This document shows positions 1-6,002 of a DNA stretch of 16,195 bases, one piece after another; the first letter of the stretch is position 1, and each line of letters starts with the position of its first letter. Origin of the DNA: a bacterium (GTDB lineage: Bacteria; Patescibacteriota; Minisyncoccia; Phycocordibacterales; JAUSIJ01); the NCBI GenBank assembly GCA_030647855.1, contig JAUSIJ010000058.1, positions 1 through 16,195 of the forward strand, in the 5' to 3' direction. The notes beneath the pieces are model-generated. The model was given only the letters and a program-made list of their open reading frames with translations. It made no database searches and was not told where the DNA came from. A program made the translations under genes and the position numbers.

Positions 1-2
1 AC

Positions 3-203
3 GTATTGATGCACTGGTCGCCCGATGTGCTTGTCCTCGGCGGCTCGATGATCGTTGGAGATCCTTCCATTTCGCTCGAGATGGCCGCCGCCTACCTAAA
101 GGGCGTCTACACCATAGGAGCTTCCACCCCGCCGATAAAAAAAGCCGAACTTGACCAAGTCGGCGGCCTTTACGGAGCGCTTGTCTTAGCGCAAGGGCTC
201 TGA
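3..203 (+). CDS. ROK-family sugar kinase, C-terminal fragment (cut by window edge)
   Basis: The open frame enters from the left edge and ends at a TGA at 201-203, giving about 66 C-terminal residues. The stretch HWSPDVLVLGGSMI matches the conserved ROK segment in which a helix with a DPE/SPD turn leads into a strand and a VLGG glycine pair. The tail GGLYGALVLA matches the usual ROK ending (D.AGLLGAA.LA). ROK kinases phosphorylate sugars such as glucose or N-acetylmannosamine in the cytoplasm. The ATP-binding and zinc motifs lie outside the window, so substrate cannot be assigned and a transcriptional-repressor ROK cannot be excluded. No terminator is visible before the next promoter at about 219. 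Confidence 0.7.
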   Translation, partial: VLMHWSPDVLVLGGSMIVGDPSISLEMAAAYLKGVYTIGASTPPIKKAELDQVGGLYGALVLAQGL

Positions 204-218
204 ACAGCACTTCTCTGC

Positions 219-224
219 TATAAT
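219..224 (+). promoter_or_regulatory. -10 box TATAAT of a leaderless transcript
   Basis: A perfect TATAAT lies six bases before the ATG at 231 and there is no Shine-Dalgarno sequence, so transcription probably starts at or next to the A of the ATG. No good -35 box is seen. Confidence 0.6.
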
Positions 225-230
225 TGCCTT

Positions 231-455
231 ATGTTCAAGAATTTTTTAATGAAAAAACTGCTCGCGGCAAAACTCAAAGATGTACCGCCGGCCGAGCAGG
301 AAAAAATACTGACTCTTATCGAGAAGCATCCCGAATTTATGCAAAAAATCTCGGCGGAAATTCAACAAAAGATGAAAGAGGGCAAGGACCAAATGTCGGC
401 CACCTTCGAAGTCATGAGAGTCCATCAGGATGAACTAAGAAAGCTCATGTCATAA
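231..455 (+). CDS. small hypothetical protein, 74 aa, helical and charged
   Basis: The 74-aa product is rich in Lys, Glu and Gln and looks wholly alpha-helical (KILTLIEKHPEFMQKISAEI, then a KEGKDQ linker and VMRVHQDELRKLM). I do not recognise a named family. The start at 231 is preferred because TATAAT ends six bases upstream, typical of leaderless mRNAs; an ATG at 249 (MKKLLAAK) is an alternative. The stop is one base before the ATG of the quinone-oxidoreductase gene, so the two form a tightly coupled operon. No signal peptide or membrane segment is seen. A role linked to the neighbouring flavoprotein is possible from spacing only. Confidence 0.7.
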   Translation: MFKNFLMKKLLAAKLKDVPPAEQEKILTLIEKHPEFMQKISAEIQQKMKEGKDQMSATFEVMRVHQDELRKLMS

Positions 456-456
456 C

Positions 457-1059
457 ATGTTTGCTTTTTTAAGAAAATCAAGCGGTCAGCCGAGAAAGAT
501 CTTGATTCTTCTGGGGCATCCGGACAAGGAAACCACCTGCGGGCACCTGGCGGATTCTTATGAAACGGGCGCTAGGCAAGCAGGACACGAGGTGCGCCGG
601 ATAAATATCGGGGAGCTCACTTTCGACCCCATCCTTCACAAAGGCTACAAAACGGTTCAGGAACTTGAACCGGATCTTGTTATGGTACAGGAGGCTTTCA
701 AGTGGGCGGGCCATGTCGTTATTCTCTATCCCAACTGGTGGTCGAGCATGCCCGCGCTACTCAAGGGCATGTTTGATCGGATGTTTTTACCAGGATTTGC
801 GTACAATTTTCACCAATTTGGCTGGGATAAACTGCTCAAGGGGAAAACTGGGCGGGTAATTATTACCATGGACAACTGGCCGCTTCTTGCCCGCGTAATG
901 TTTGGCGACTATACGAACGAAATCACAAATGCCATTCTCGGTTTTTCCGGAATTAAGCCCGTGCATATTTGGAAAGTCGGCCCGCTCAAGCATATGAATG
1001 AGATTGAGAAAAATGACTGCATTGATAAAGCCTTTGCTTTAGGCGGGCAAGCATTTTAA
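457..1059 (+). CDS. NAD(P)H:quinone oxidoreductase, flavodoxin-2 family
   Basis: A 200-aa protein of the NQO/MdaB/YwrO group, which bind FMN or FAD and transfer two electrons from NAD(P)H to quinones in the cytosol. The N-terminal strand KILILLGHPDKETTCGHLAD (from residue 14) is the phosphate-binding loop region. The segment YPNWWSSMPALLKGMFDRMF followed by LPGFAY (around residues 91-116) is the family signature that packs on the isoalloxazine ring. The C-terminal part (MDNWPLLARVMFGDYTNEI) fits the family length of about 190-210 aa. The start follows the previous stop by one base with only a weak purine stretch, suggesting translational coupling. Family assignment is firm; the physiological acceptor is unknown. 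Confidence 0.88.
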   Translation: MFAFLRKSSGQPRKILILLGHPDKETTCGHLADSYETGARQAGHEVRRINIGELTFDPILHKGYKTVQELEPDLVMVQEAFKWAGHVVILYPNWWSSMPALLKGMFDRMFLPGFAYNFHQFGWDKLLKGKTGRVIITMDNWPLLARVMFGDYTNEITNAILGFSGIKPVHIWKVGPLKHMNEIEKNDCIDKAFALGGQAF

Positions 1060-1063
1060 ATCT

Positions 1064-1099
1064 AAAAAAAAGAGGTAAGAGTCAGCTGACTCTTACCTC
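1064..1099 (-). terminator. intrinsic terminator made of a 28-nt perfect palindrome
   Basis: Positions 1072-1099 are a perfect palindrome (arms GAGGTAAGAGTCAG / CTGACTCTTACCTC) followed, on the minus strand, by eight T (A-run 1064-1071). The TGA stop of the minus-strand gene lies inside the palindrome. No T-run follows on the plus strand, so it should end only the minus transcript. Confidence 0.8.
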
Positions 1100-1594
1100 A
1101 AGAACGATACCCCTCCTCTTTTTCGCTAGTGTAAGACGCTTGGCAATATTCTGTGCCAAACTGCTTAAACTGTGCGGGTTCAGAAGATCTCCTCTACTTA
1201 TGAGAAAATGTGCCTTCTGCGTCGATTTCTTCTCCCAATTTTCCGAGAGATCAAAACTGACAATAAAATTTCGAATGGGCTCAAGATAAAAGAAACCGTC
1301 AATACCGTGATACAGATCGAGCTGACTGCCCAGAGCACAGCAAAGACGTAAATTCGATCTCTCCCGACCAAGGTAACGGCGAATTTCTCTCATGAGCATT
1401 ATGCTCAATTTGGCCGAGGGCTGTATGGGGTTCCAACCGATGTTTGACTGATGTTCGCGTACTAACTGCACGCTCGCCCAAAAATTCGAGTAATTCGGCA
1501 CGCTGGTAAAGGATGCGCTAAAACCGAAAAAATCTTCTTCCAGACGAACCCCGTTCCCGTCCTCTTTTTTGGGCTGGACTTCCGCTGCAGGCAT
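1082..1594 (-). CDS. hypothetical protein, 170 aa
   Basis: A 170-aa soluble protein without a recognisable catalytic motif. The N-terminus is a charged low-complexity stretch (MPAAEVQPKKEDGNG), the middle has aromatic beta-like segments (DFFGFSASF, YHGIDGFFYLEPIRNF) and the C-terminus is basic (AKRLTLAKKRRG). The start at 1594 is set by a strong Shine-Dalgarno AGAGGAGGAGAA directly upstream, unlike the leaderless neighbours. A promoter TTGACC-N17-TATGTA fits the stretch upstream. It diverges from ychF and ends in its own terminator, so it is a single-gene unit. Function not assigned. Confidence 0.65.
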   Translation of the reverse strand: MPAAEVQPKKEDGNGVRLEEDFFGFSASFTSVPNYSNFWASVQLVREHQSNIGWNPIQPSAKLSIMLMREIRRYLGRERSNLRLCCALGSQLDLYHGIDGFFYLEPIRNFIVSFDLSENWEKKSTQKAHFLISRGDLLNPHSLSSLAQNIAKRLTLAKKRRGIVLEVRVS

Positions 1595-1718
1595 TTCTCC
1601 TCCTCTTGTATGAAGCTTCTAGCATATACATATCATGATTATAAATGTCGGTCAACTTGTCATAGGAAGATTCGAAATGTTAATTGTGTAGCTTTAAAAA
1701 TTATGACACTATACCAAA

Positions 1719-2813
1719 ATGTCACTCTCTATCGGCATTGTCGGATTGCCAAACGTCGGGAAATCCACGCTTTTTAATGCACTTACAAAGAGGAGCGTCT
1801 TAGCTGCCAACTATCCCTTTGCCACCATTGACCCTTCTGTTGGCGTCGTTGCGGTACCGGATGATCGTCTGCATAAACTCACCGATTTTTCGAAGTCAGC
1901 TAAAACTGTTCCTGCCGCTATCGAATTTGTGGATATCGCGGGGCTGGTCAAGGGAGCCTCGGAGGGCGAAGGTCTCGGCAATCAGTTTTTGGCAAACATT
2001 CGAGAGGTAGATGCCATCGCGGAAGTGGTTCGTGTTTTTGATGATAGCGATATTATTCACGTAGCGGGGAAAATAGATCCGCTTGAAGATATTCAGGTGA
2101 TTAACCTCGAGCTTGGTATGGCAGATCTCGAGACGATTACGAAACGGTTGAGCAATATCCAGGGCGACGTTCGGAAGGGAAGCAAACTCGCGATCAAAGA
2201 AAATGAGGTTCTGGAGAAAGTGAAAGCAACCCTCGAGCAGGGAAAACTGACCCGAACACTGGTTTTGAATGACGAGGAGAAGGCGATCCTCAAAGGCATG
2301 CATCTTTTGACTGCCAAACCGATTCTTTATGTGCTCAATCGTAAAAGCGGAGGCAACAATCTCGAGCAGGGCGACGAGAGGTACGAGCGCTTAATGAAGT
2401 TTTTCACAGATTCGGAGGCGCTTTTTGTGACGGTGGACGCCGGCATCGAGCAGGAGCTTAAAGACCTCGAAGGAGATGAGAAATTAGAATTCCGCAAAGA
2501 GCTTGGGGCAAGTGACGATGGGATCAGCAATCTTATCCGCAAGGGCTATGAATTGCTTGATCTTATAACCTATTTTACGACCGGCGAGGACGAGACGAGG
2601 GCTTGGACAATCAAGCGTCATTCGAGTGCGCCCGAGGCCGGTGCCGCTATTCACAGTGATTTTCAAGAAAAGTTTATTCGAGCAGAAGTGATTGCCTATG
2701 AAAAGCTTCTTGAAGCGGGTTCGTACTCCGCCGCCCGCGAAAAAGGATGGCTGCGCACGGAAGGGAAGGAATACATCGTCCAAGACGGTGATGTAATCGA
2801 GTTTAGGATTTAG
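1719..2813 (+). CDS. ychF: Obg-family GTPase/ATPase YchF (OLA1)
   Basis: A 364-aa P-loop protein of the universal YchF/OLA1 family, which prefers ATP over GTP and associates with ribosomes; it has been tied to translation and stress responses. The G1 P-loop GLPNVGKST starts near residue 9, switch II is [10 protein letters not shown] (about 72-81) and [15 protein letters not shown] follows as in the family. The usual NxxE-type G4 region reads [13 protein letters not shown]-terminal TGS domain is seen ([13 protein letters not shown], then [17 protein letters not shown]). Length is normal. There is no Shine-Dalgarno; an AT-rich CACTAT/TATACC region lies 4-7 bases before the ATG, so a leaderless mRNA is likely. 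It marks the left housekeeping edge of the accessory island. Confidence 0.95.
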   Translation: MSLSIGIVGLPNVGKSTLFNALTKRSVLAANYPFATIDPSVGVVAVPDDRLHKLTDFSKSAKTVPAAIEFVDIAGLVKGASEGEGLGNQFLANIREVDAIAEVVRVFDDSDIIHVAGKIDPLEDIQVINLELGMADLETITKRLSNIQGDVRKGSKLAIKENEVLEKVKATLEQGKLTRTLVLNDEEKAILKGMHLLTAKPILYVLNRKSGGNNLEQGDERYERLMKFFTDSEALFVTVDAGIEQELKDLEGDEKLEFRKELGASDDGISNLIRKGYELLDLITYFTTGEDETRAWTIKRHSSAPEAGAAIHSDFQEKFIRAEVIAYEKLLEAGSYSAAREKGWLRTEGKEYIVQDGDVIEFRI

Positions 2814-2847
2814 TCATGGCTTATGTATGTCGCATATGATAATCTCA

Positions 2848-2933
2848 TTATGACAGAGTGCCGGATAGTCCCGCATTCCAAGCATTAGTCCTGTTAACTG
2901 TAGGGCAGGGGTCTCGAATCTCTGCCATTTTTT
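2848..2933 (+). ncRNA. array unit P0, small structured RNA with terminator
   Basis: The unit follows ychF. A TATGAT box at 2835-2840 could start an RNA here. The inner stem is GAGTGC/GCATTC with an outer ACAG/CTGT stem; it ends in hairpin 2903-2926 (GGGCAGGGG...CTCTGCC) and a T-run. It is the only plus-strand unit left of the RAMP-like gene and meets unit M9 head-on at a shared T/A tract. Confidence 0.5.
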
Positions 2934-2939
2934 ATCCAT

Positions 2940-3033
2940 AAAAAATGGCAAGACCTTGTGAGATCTTGCCCCATGGTTTGCGCCAGCGCTCCTAACTCTG
3001 GACAGCTAGGCTAAAGAACGCGTCGCTGAGTGC
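2940..3033 (-). ncRNA. array unit M9
   Basis: The promoter TTGCCA (3062-3067) -N16- TAAAAT (3040-3045) is read on the minus strand, with the -35 lying inside the terminator of M8. Nested stem: CAGCG 2984-2988 with CGCTG 3024-3028, and CCTA with TAGG (2991-2994, 3007-3010) inside. The terminal hairpin is 2947-2971 (GGCAAGACCT...GATCTTGCC), followed by T6. Confidence 0.55.
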
Positions 3034-3055
3034 GGCCCAATTTTATTCGAAATAT

Positions 3056-3164
3056 AAAAAATGGCAAGGATCTTTCGAACCTTGCCCAGTAGTATAGGGC
3101 TGACGGCGACACCAAGCTGCAGCGAGCGGGACCTCACGCCACTACGATCCACTGGGCGATGTGC
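3056..3164 (-). ncRNA. array unit M8
   Basis: The promoter TTGCCA (3193-3198) -N16- TAATTT (3171-3176) is on the minus strand, with the -35 in the M7 terminator arm. An internal stem is formed by CGCC 3137-3140 and GGCG 3155-3158. The terminal hairpin 3063-3086 (GGCAAGGATC...AACCTTGCC) is followed by T6. Confidence 0.55.
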
Positions 3165-3187
3165 TAGTAAAAATTATCATAAGTTAT

Positions 3188-3288
3188 AAAAATGGCAAGA
3201 CATTGATAGTCTTGCCCTGAAGGGGAGTCGGCGGTAGTGAACTCAAGCGTACTGGACTATGCCTAAGTATGCTGGACTAAGTTTAGCC
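3188..3288 (-). ncRNA. array unit M7
   Basis: The promoter TTGCCA (3318-3323) -N17- TATATT (3295-3300), minus strand, is among the best in the array. The unique part contains a short direct repeat (CTGGACTA at 3252-3259 and 3272-3279 on the plus strand). The terminal hairpin is 3194-3216 with CTTGCCA and T5. Confidence 0.55.
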
Positions 3289-3311
3289 ATCGCTAATATA
3301 TATAAAGAAAT

Positions 3312-3410
3312 AAAAAATGGCAAGATCATGAGATCTTGCCGTGTAGAATAGTATAGCCGACAGAGCATAGGAACACCACGCTGAGCGGAGCATCGCAGTG
3401 ACACTCAAAC
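3312..3410 (-). ncRNA. array unit M6, last of the terminator-less block
   Basis: No promoter is seen directly upstream, so it is probably read through from M1-M5. The terminal hairpin 3319-3340 is a perfect GGCAAGATC/GATCTTGCC stem with T6 and is the first true terminator after the RAMP-like gene's own. Its 3' arm supplies the -35 of M7. Confidence 0.5.
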
Positions 3411-3513
3411 GACAGCAACCCCGTTAAGGATCGCTGTCCTGCGGAACATCTTACTATAGAGGACGCCACGGGGCATTGGTACTCGGTAGTGGCCTCTACT
3501 ACATTAGAGAAAC
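3411..3513 (-). ncRNA. array unit M5, hairpin without T-run
   Basis: Nested internal stem: TAGAGG 3457-3462 with CCTCTA 3493-3498, and CCAC 3466-3469 with GTGG 3489-3492. The terminal hairpin 3411-3437 (GACAGCGATCC...GGTTGCTGTC, with G-U pairs) is followed by GTTTGAG rather than a T-run. No -10 box follows. Confidence 0.5.
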
Positions 3514-3609
3514 GACGGCGATATGTTTCCACACCGCCGTCCTGGAGCGAGGCCAACACTAGGCAGCTCCTCTGGAGAGCGCTAGAGGCCGCCGGACGAG
3601 ATAACAAGT
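3514..3609 (-). ncRNA. array unit M4, hairpin without T-run
   Basis: The internal stem is CCTCT 3569-3573 with AGAGG 3584-3588. The terminal hairpin 3514-3541 (GACGGCG...CGCCGTC) has stem bases unlike its neighbours but the same size and position. It is followed by GTTTCTC, not a T-run. Confidence 0.5.
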
Positions 3610-3713
3610 GGCAGTAACCGCGTTAACGATCACTGCCCTGAACCCAAGCGCATCGCAGGACACACTGCCCGAGTCAGCAATGCGCAACACGAGTCTATGC
3701 TACTTACTCAAGA
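3610..3713 (-). ncRNA. array unit M3, hairpin without T-run
   Basis: The internal stem is a perfect GCGCAT/ATGCGC (3648-3653, 3680-3685). The terminal hairpin 3610-3637 (GGCAGTGATCG...CGGTTACTGCC) keeps pairing through G-U wobbles. It is followed by ACTTGT, not a T-run. Confidence 0.5.
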
Positions 3714-3804
3714 GACAATGACTCATTTCTGAATCATTGCCCTGTAGGGAGGGCCACCTTACCTCTGCGTGCAGATCTCAGCTGGACGCCGCTAAGTGCT
3801 AAAC
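3714..3804 (-). ncRNA. array unit M2, hairpin without T-run
   Basis: The internal stem is CTCAGC 3777-3782 with GCTAAG 3791-3796 (one G-U). The terminal hairpin 3714-3741 (GGCAATGATTC...GAGTCATTGTC) is followed by TCTTGAG. It is the shortest period in the array, 91 bp to the next hairpin. Confidence 0.5.
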
Positions 3805-3921
3805 GACAGCGATCCGTTAAGGATCGCTGTCCTGAAGAGGAGTAAGCCTGTGTACAGATGTCGTTAGTTCACTCGGCTGGACTAGACAATACCCAACTGA
3901 GTGTGAAGGGACTTGATAATA
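3805..3921 (-). ncRNA. array unit M1, first minus-strand unit
   Basis: A promoter TTGCAA (3951-3956) -N17- GATATT (3928-3933) lies just past the RAMP-like gene terminator. Transcription would begin in the palindrome ACTTGATAATATCAAGT (3911-3927). Nested stem: CACTC/GAGTG (3870-3874, 3899-3903) and CTGG/CCAA (3877-3880, 3893-3896). The terminal hairpin 3805-3831 is a perfect 11-bp stem followed by GTTTAG, no T-run. Confidence 0.5.
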
Positions 3922-3927
3922 TCAAGT

Positions 3928-3956
3928 AATATCGAAGTTCGACCTTGATATTGCAA
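3928..3956 (-). promoter_or_regulatory. putative promoter of the M1-M6 block with adjacent palindrome
   Basis: TTGCAA-N17-GATATT on the minus strand, with a perfect 17-nt palindrome abutting the -10 at 3911-3927. The palindrome could be an operator or a 5' hairpin on the RNA. Confidence 0.4.
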
Positions 3957-3957
3957 G

Positions 3958-3991
3958 AAAAAAGCAGGCGTTCGTAATGACACGCCTGCTT
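3958..3991 (-). terminator. terminator of the RAMP-like gene
   Basis: AAGCAGGCG (3962-3970) pairs with CGCCTGCTT (3983-3991), and the minus strand continues into T6. It sits 19 nt past the stop of the RAMP-like gene and does not use the array GGCAAG stem. Confidence 0.8.
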
Positions 3992-4010
3992 AGATTTCTG
4001 ATAGGTTCAC

Positions 4011-4859
4011 CTAAACAAGGTGAAGGAACGAACCGATAGCGATGAGGACCGCTGCCACAGCGGCGAGGCGACCTCGACGCGCACGCTTGGGCTTGCCGTC
4101 GCCGTTGTCATCGGGAGCCGTGCCTGCAAGGGCGGCCGTCCTGGCTTCATCGGCATCCGCCGGCTCGCCGTTCTCCTGCGTGCCGGCATAGTTCACCTCG
4201 ACTGCCGGTCCGCTCTGCTTCGAGAGTTTCTCCTCTTCGAGCCACTCCTTCGGGGTGATATCCTCGAACTTCACCACCGCGAAGGTGCCGAAGGGCCCCT
4301 TGCAGTTGGGACGGAACGAGCCGAGACCCTGACACTCACCAGCGACGCTGAAGAGTGCTTGGATGGTGCTCGGACTGCCAGCGGGTGACTTGTTCTTCAC
4401 CACGATTATAACGGTGAAGCCCCACTCTTTGAACTTGGGGCGAATGAGACCAACCGCCGTACCGTCGGGCAGACGCCCACGGCGCTTATCCACGATCCAC
4501 GGGGCCTCGCTGGCGCCTTCCGGTATCGGGAACGTGAGGAACTCTTCCTCGAACCTGAGGAACGAGGGGAGGAGGGTCGTTTTGGCCGTCGAGATCATCT
4601 TGCGGCCCTGGAAGGGAACCATGCGGCCGGCCTCGACGAGCGAGGCATAGAGCATGGTGGCCGGCAAGCCAATCTGGCCATGCCGATCGTCATCCGGGTC
4701 ATCGAGACGATAGATCTTCTCCCGCGCCGTCTCCTCGAAGGGGCGATCCTTCTTGAGCTGAGGCCGGACACCGGTGATGAGACCAGTCAAGGTCTCATCG
4801 GTCATCCGGTCTGACATGAGCGGATTGGTCCCCCGTACAGTGATGCGGTACCTGCGCAT
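4011..4859 (-). CDS. Cas7/RAMP-like protein with acidic linker and C-terminal hydrophobic tail
   Basis: A 282-aa protein. Residues 1-205 resemble a family of uncharacterised phage and plasmid proteins. It has an N-terminal strand RYRITVRGTNPLM, a motif IGLPATMLYASLVEAGR (63-79) like the ylPgSSLkGalR motif of Cas7/RAMP proteins, and a glycine-rich loop GLGSFRPNCKGPFGTF (178-193) like RAMP C-terminal G-loops. Such folds bind structured or guide RNA. From 206 on comes an acidic linker (to about 253), a basic KPKRARRGR (257-264) and a hydrophobic LAAVAAVLIAIGSFLHLV (265-282), possibly a tail anchor. The start is set by AAGGAG eight bases upstream. Its leader is structured, its promoter is back-to-back with that of the plus-strand array, and RNA units follow its terminator. 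No catalytic residues are evident. The RAMP link is motif-based inference; no search was run. Confidence 0.65.
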   Translation of the reverse strand: MRRYRITVRGTNPLMSDRMTDETLTGLITGVRPQLKKDRPFEETAREKIYRLDDPDDDRHGQIGLPATMLYASLVEAGRMVPFQGRKMISTAKTTLLPSFLRFEEEFLTFPIPEGASEAPWIVDKRRGRLPDGTAVGLIRPKFKEWGFTVIIVVKNKSPAGSPSTIQALFSVAGECQGLGSFRPNCKGPFGTFAVVKFEDITPKEWLEEEKLSKQSGPAVEVNYAGTQENGEPADADEARTAALAGTAPDDNGDGKPKRARRGRLAAVAAVLIAIGSFLHLV

Positions 4860-4935
4860 AGGCAGTACTCCTTAGAATAGCGCTTATCGAAGCGCTGACA
4901 ATGGACAGTTGAGCAAGACAGTCTCACCCAATCTG
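4860..4935 (-). promoter_or_regulatory. structured 5' leader of the RAMP-like gene
   Basis: The leader is about 75 nt. A perfect 7-bp stem-loop AGCGCTT-cgat-AAGCGCT (4879-4896) lies just upstream of the Shine-Dalgarno AAGGAG. It could set translation rate or be a binding site for the protein itself. Confidence 0.5.
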
Positions 4936-4941
4936 GGGCTA

Positions 4942-5000
4942 GTTCTATCAGGCGATTGCTATCGAGTCAACTTGACTAGGAAATAACAATAATGTTTAGT
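4942..5000. promoter_or_regulatory. back-to-back divergent promoters sharing a -35 palindrome
   Basis: AGTCAA-c-TTGACT (4965-4977) carries a TTGACT -35 for each strand. Minus: TTGACT-N17-TAGAAC (-10 at 4942-4947) toward the RAMP-like gene. Plus: TTGACT-N17-TTTAGT (-10 at 4995-5000) toward unit U1. The palindrome could also bind a dimeric regulator acting on both arms at once. Confidence 0.55.
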
Positions 5001-5006
5001 AAAACT

Positions 5007-5092
5007 CGTAAACCTATGCACCGTCCAGCATTCTATGCTGCACCTGGGCTTAGTTTAGTGCAGGGCAAGGTTAACCATACCTTGCCATTTTT
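5007..5092 (+). ncRNA. array unit U1, first plus-strand unit
   Basis: The unit is read from the divergent promoter. Outer stem TGCAC 5017-5021 with GTGCA 5058-5062, inner perfect stem CAGCAT-tct-ATGCTG (5026-5040). The terminal hairpin 5064-5086 (GGCAAGG...CCTTGCC) is followed by A and T5. Confidence 0.6.
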
Positions 5093-5116
5093 ATTGACAT
5101 TAGATAGTCTATGGAT

Positions 5117-5212
5117 CATCGCAGTGGCGCGAAGTTATGACCAGTGCGGTAGGGCTTCCTAGTCCTTACCAAAGTGCTGTCCACGGCAAGGTACCCAATC
5201 CTTGCCATTTTT
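5117..5212 (+). ncRNA. array unit U2
   Basis: The promoter TTGCCA (5082-5087, inside the U1 terminator) -N17- TAGTCT is weak in the -10. An internal stem GGTAGG/CCTTACC (with a bulge) is seen near 5147-5170. The terminal hairpin is 5185-5206, then T5. Confidence 0.55.
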
Positions 5213-5235
5213 ATTTGTAACTGTAACATTCAAAT

Positions 5236-5323
5236 ATCTGCTGTGGTGCAAAGCTAAGTTAAGCGTTGTTAACCATAGCACGGTCCAGTCGACGCCAGAG
5301 TAACCAATCTCTGGCATTTTTTT
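5236..5323 (+). ncRNA. array unit U3, alternative terminal stem
   Basis: The promoter is TTGCCA (5202-5207) -N16- TAACAT (5224-5229). A long internal stem TGCTGTGGT 5239-5247 with ACCATAGCA 5272-5280 has one G-U pair. The terminal hairpin uses GCCAGAG/CTCTGGC (5294-5315) instead of GGCAAGG, with both arms changed together, then T7. Confidence 0.6.
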
Positions 5324-5346
5324 GTTGTCTTTGATAGATTTGAGTC

Positions 5347-5428
5347 GCGTGGTCAAGCCAAGCTTCGTATTGTGTTGCTGCTTGTGCCCCAGTAAGGAGC
5401 GGAGATTATGTCTCCGCTATTTTTTTTA
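5347..5428 (+). ncRNA. array unit U4, alternative terminal stem
   Basis: A possible promoter is CTGGCA (5311-5316) -N18- TAGATT (5335-5340). The terminal hairpin is AGCGGAGA-ttatg-TCTCCGCT (5398-5418) followed by A and T9. No unit promoter follows it, in line with the loss of the TTGCC arm. Confidence 0.55.
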
Positions 5429-5437
5429 AATTATGAA

Positions 5438-5463
5438 AACCCACGCGAGAACGTGGGTTTTGT
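5438..5463. terminator. bidirectional hairpin ending the small minus-strand gene
   Basis: AACCCACG (5438-5445) pairs with CGTGGGTT (5452-5459). TTTT follows on both strands. It lies 14 nt past the stop of the 75-aa gene and 10 nt past the U4 T-run, so it insulates the two directions. Confidence 0.65.
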
Positions 5464-5476
5464 ATGTCGTGTGCCG

Positions 5477-5704
5477 TTAGTGTGCGGTTACAAGGTTGAT
5501 CAGTCGCTCAGCTTCCGCATTCAATGCCTTAGCCGAAGCGATATCTCCTTGCTGCCGCGCCTGTTCGGCCCGTTCGATGAGGTTGTAGACCACATCCACT
5601 GGCTTGTGTCGAACCAGTCGCTCAATCGGTACTGGACGAACCGGCTGCGGACCACACGCGAACGACGGAATGAAAGCGCAACCTTGCGCAATGACGATAT
5701 CCAT
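5477..5704 (-). CDS. small hypothetical protein inside the array, 75 aa
   Basis: A 75-aa protein, MDIVIAQGCAFIPSFACG at the N-terminus, then a Pro/Arg-rich linker (PQPVRPVPIERLVRHKP) and an amphipathic helical C-terminal half (VVYNLIERAEQARQQGDIAS). The start at 5704 is chosen because GGAGG lies eight bases upstream; the reading frame could extend 18 residues further but has no ribosome site there. It has its own strong promoter and terminator, and is transcribed against the flanking plus-strand array units. I do not recognise the family. The position suggests an accessory or regulatory protein of the island, but nothing in the sequence proves it. Confidence 0.6.
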   Translation of the reverse strand: MDIVIAQGCAFIPSFACGPQPVRPVPIERLVRHKPVDVVYNLIERAEQARQQGDIASAKALNAEAERLINLVTAH

Positions 5705-5781
5705 AATAGGCCTCCTTCGGCCTCTGATGGTGCAGATGGTGCAGTGAAATGAGGCCAATCCTCACTTCGTACCTATTAGCT

Positions 5782-5810
5782 ATAGTACACCCTAACGTTT
5801 GTTTTGTCAA
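5782..5810 (-). promoter_or_regulatory. strong consensus promoter of the 75-aa gene
   Basis: TTGACA (minus strand, 5805-5810), 17-nt spacer, TACTAT (5782-5787), then about 75 nt of leader to the ATG. One of the two best promoters in the window. Confidence 0.8.
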
Positions 5811-5855
5811 GCCCTAAATGAGAGTTACCGTTTTTTGCCTTTTTTAAGCCACCTT

Positions 5856-5884
5856 TTGCTTTCCTCTCAATTGGCGTGTATATT
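5856..5884 (+). promoter_or_regulatory. promoter restarting the plus-strand array at U6
   Basis: TTGCTT (5856-5861) -N17- TATATT (5879-5884). It follows the interrupting minus-strand gene, where no preceding array terminator could lend its -35. A stretch TTTTTTGCCTTTTTT at 5831-5845 looks like a remnant of a unit terminator. Confidence 0.6.
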
Positions 5885-5890
5885 TTAGAC

Positions 5891-5980
5891 TACTTAGCCA
5901 GAGCTCTGCGGACCCTTCTCCAGCAAGCTCCCGCTGGCTTATGTATTGGGCAAGGACTTGTCGGTTCTTGCCTTTTTTTT
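5891..5980 (+). ncRNA. array unit U6
   Basis: Outer stem AGCCAG 5896-5901 with CTGGCT 5934-5939, and a smaller CAGC/GCTG stem inside. The terminal hairpin 5949-5972 (GGCAAGGAC...GTTCTTGCC) is followed by T8. It is preceded by its own promoter at 5856-5884. Confidence 0.6.
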
Positions 5981-6002
5981 CAGAAGGTCCTAATTTATTG
6001 AT

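Noticed and set aside
3326..3607. A 93-aa open frame on the minus strand over units M4-M6
   Set aside because: It lies across hairpin units, has no ribosome site and its composition is not protein-like; chance frame in RNA-coding DNA.
5408..5752. A 114-aa plus-strand open frame opposite the 75-aa gene
   Set aside because: It starts inside the U4 terminator T-run, has no ribosome site and mirrors the real minus-strand gene.
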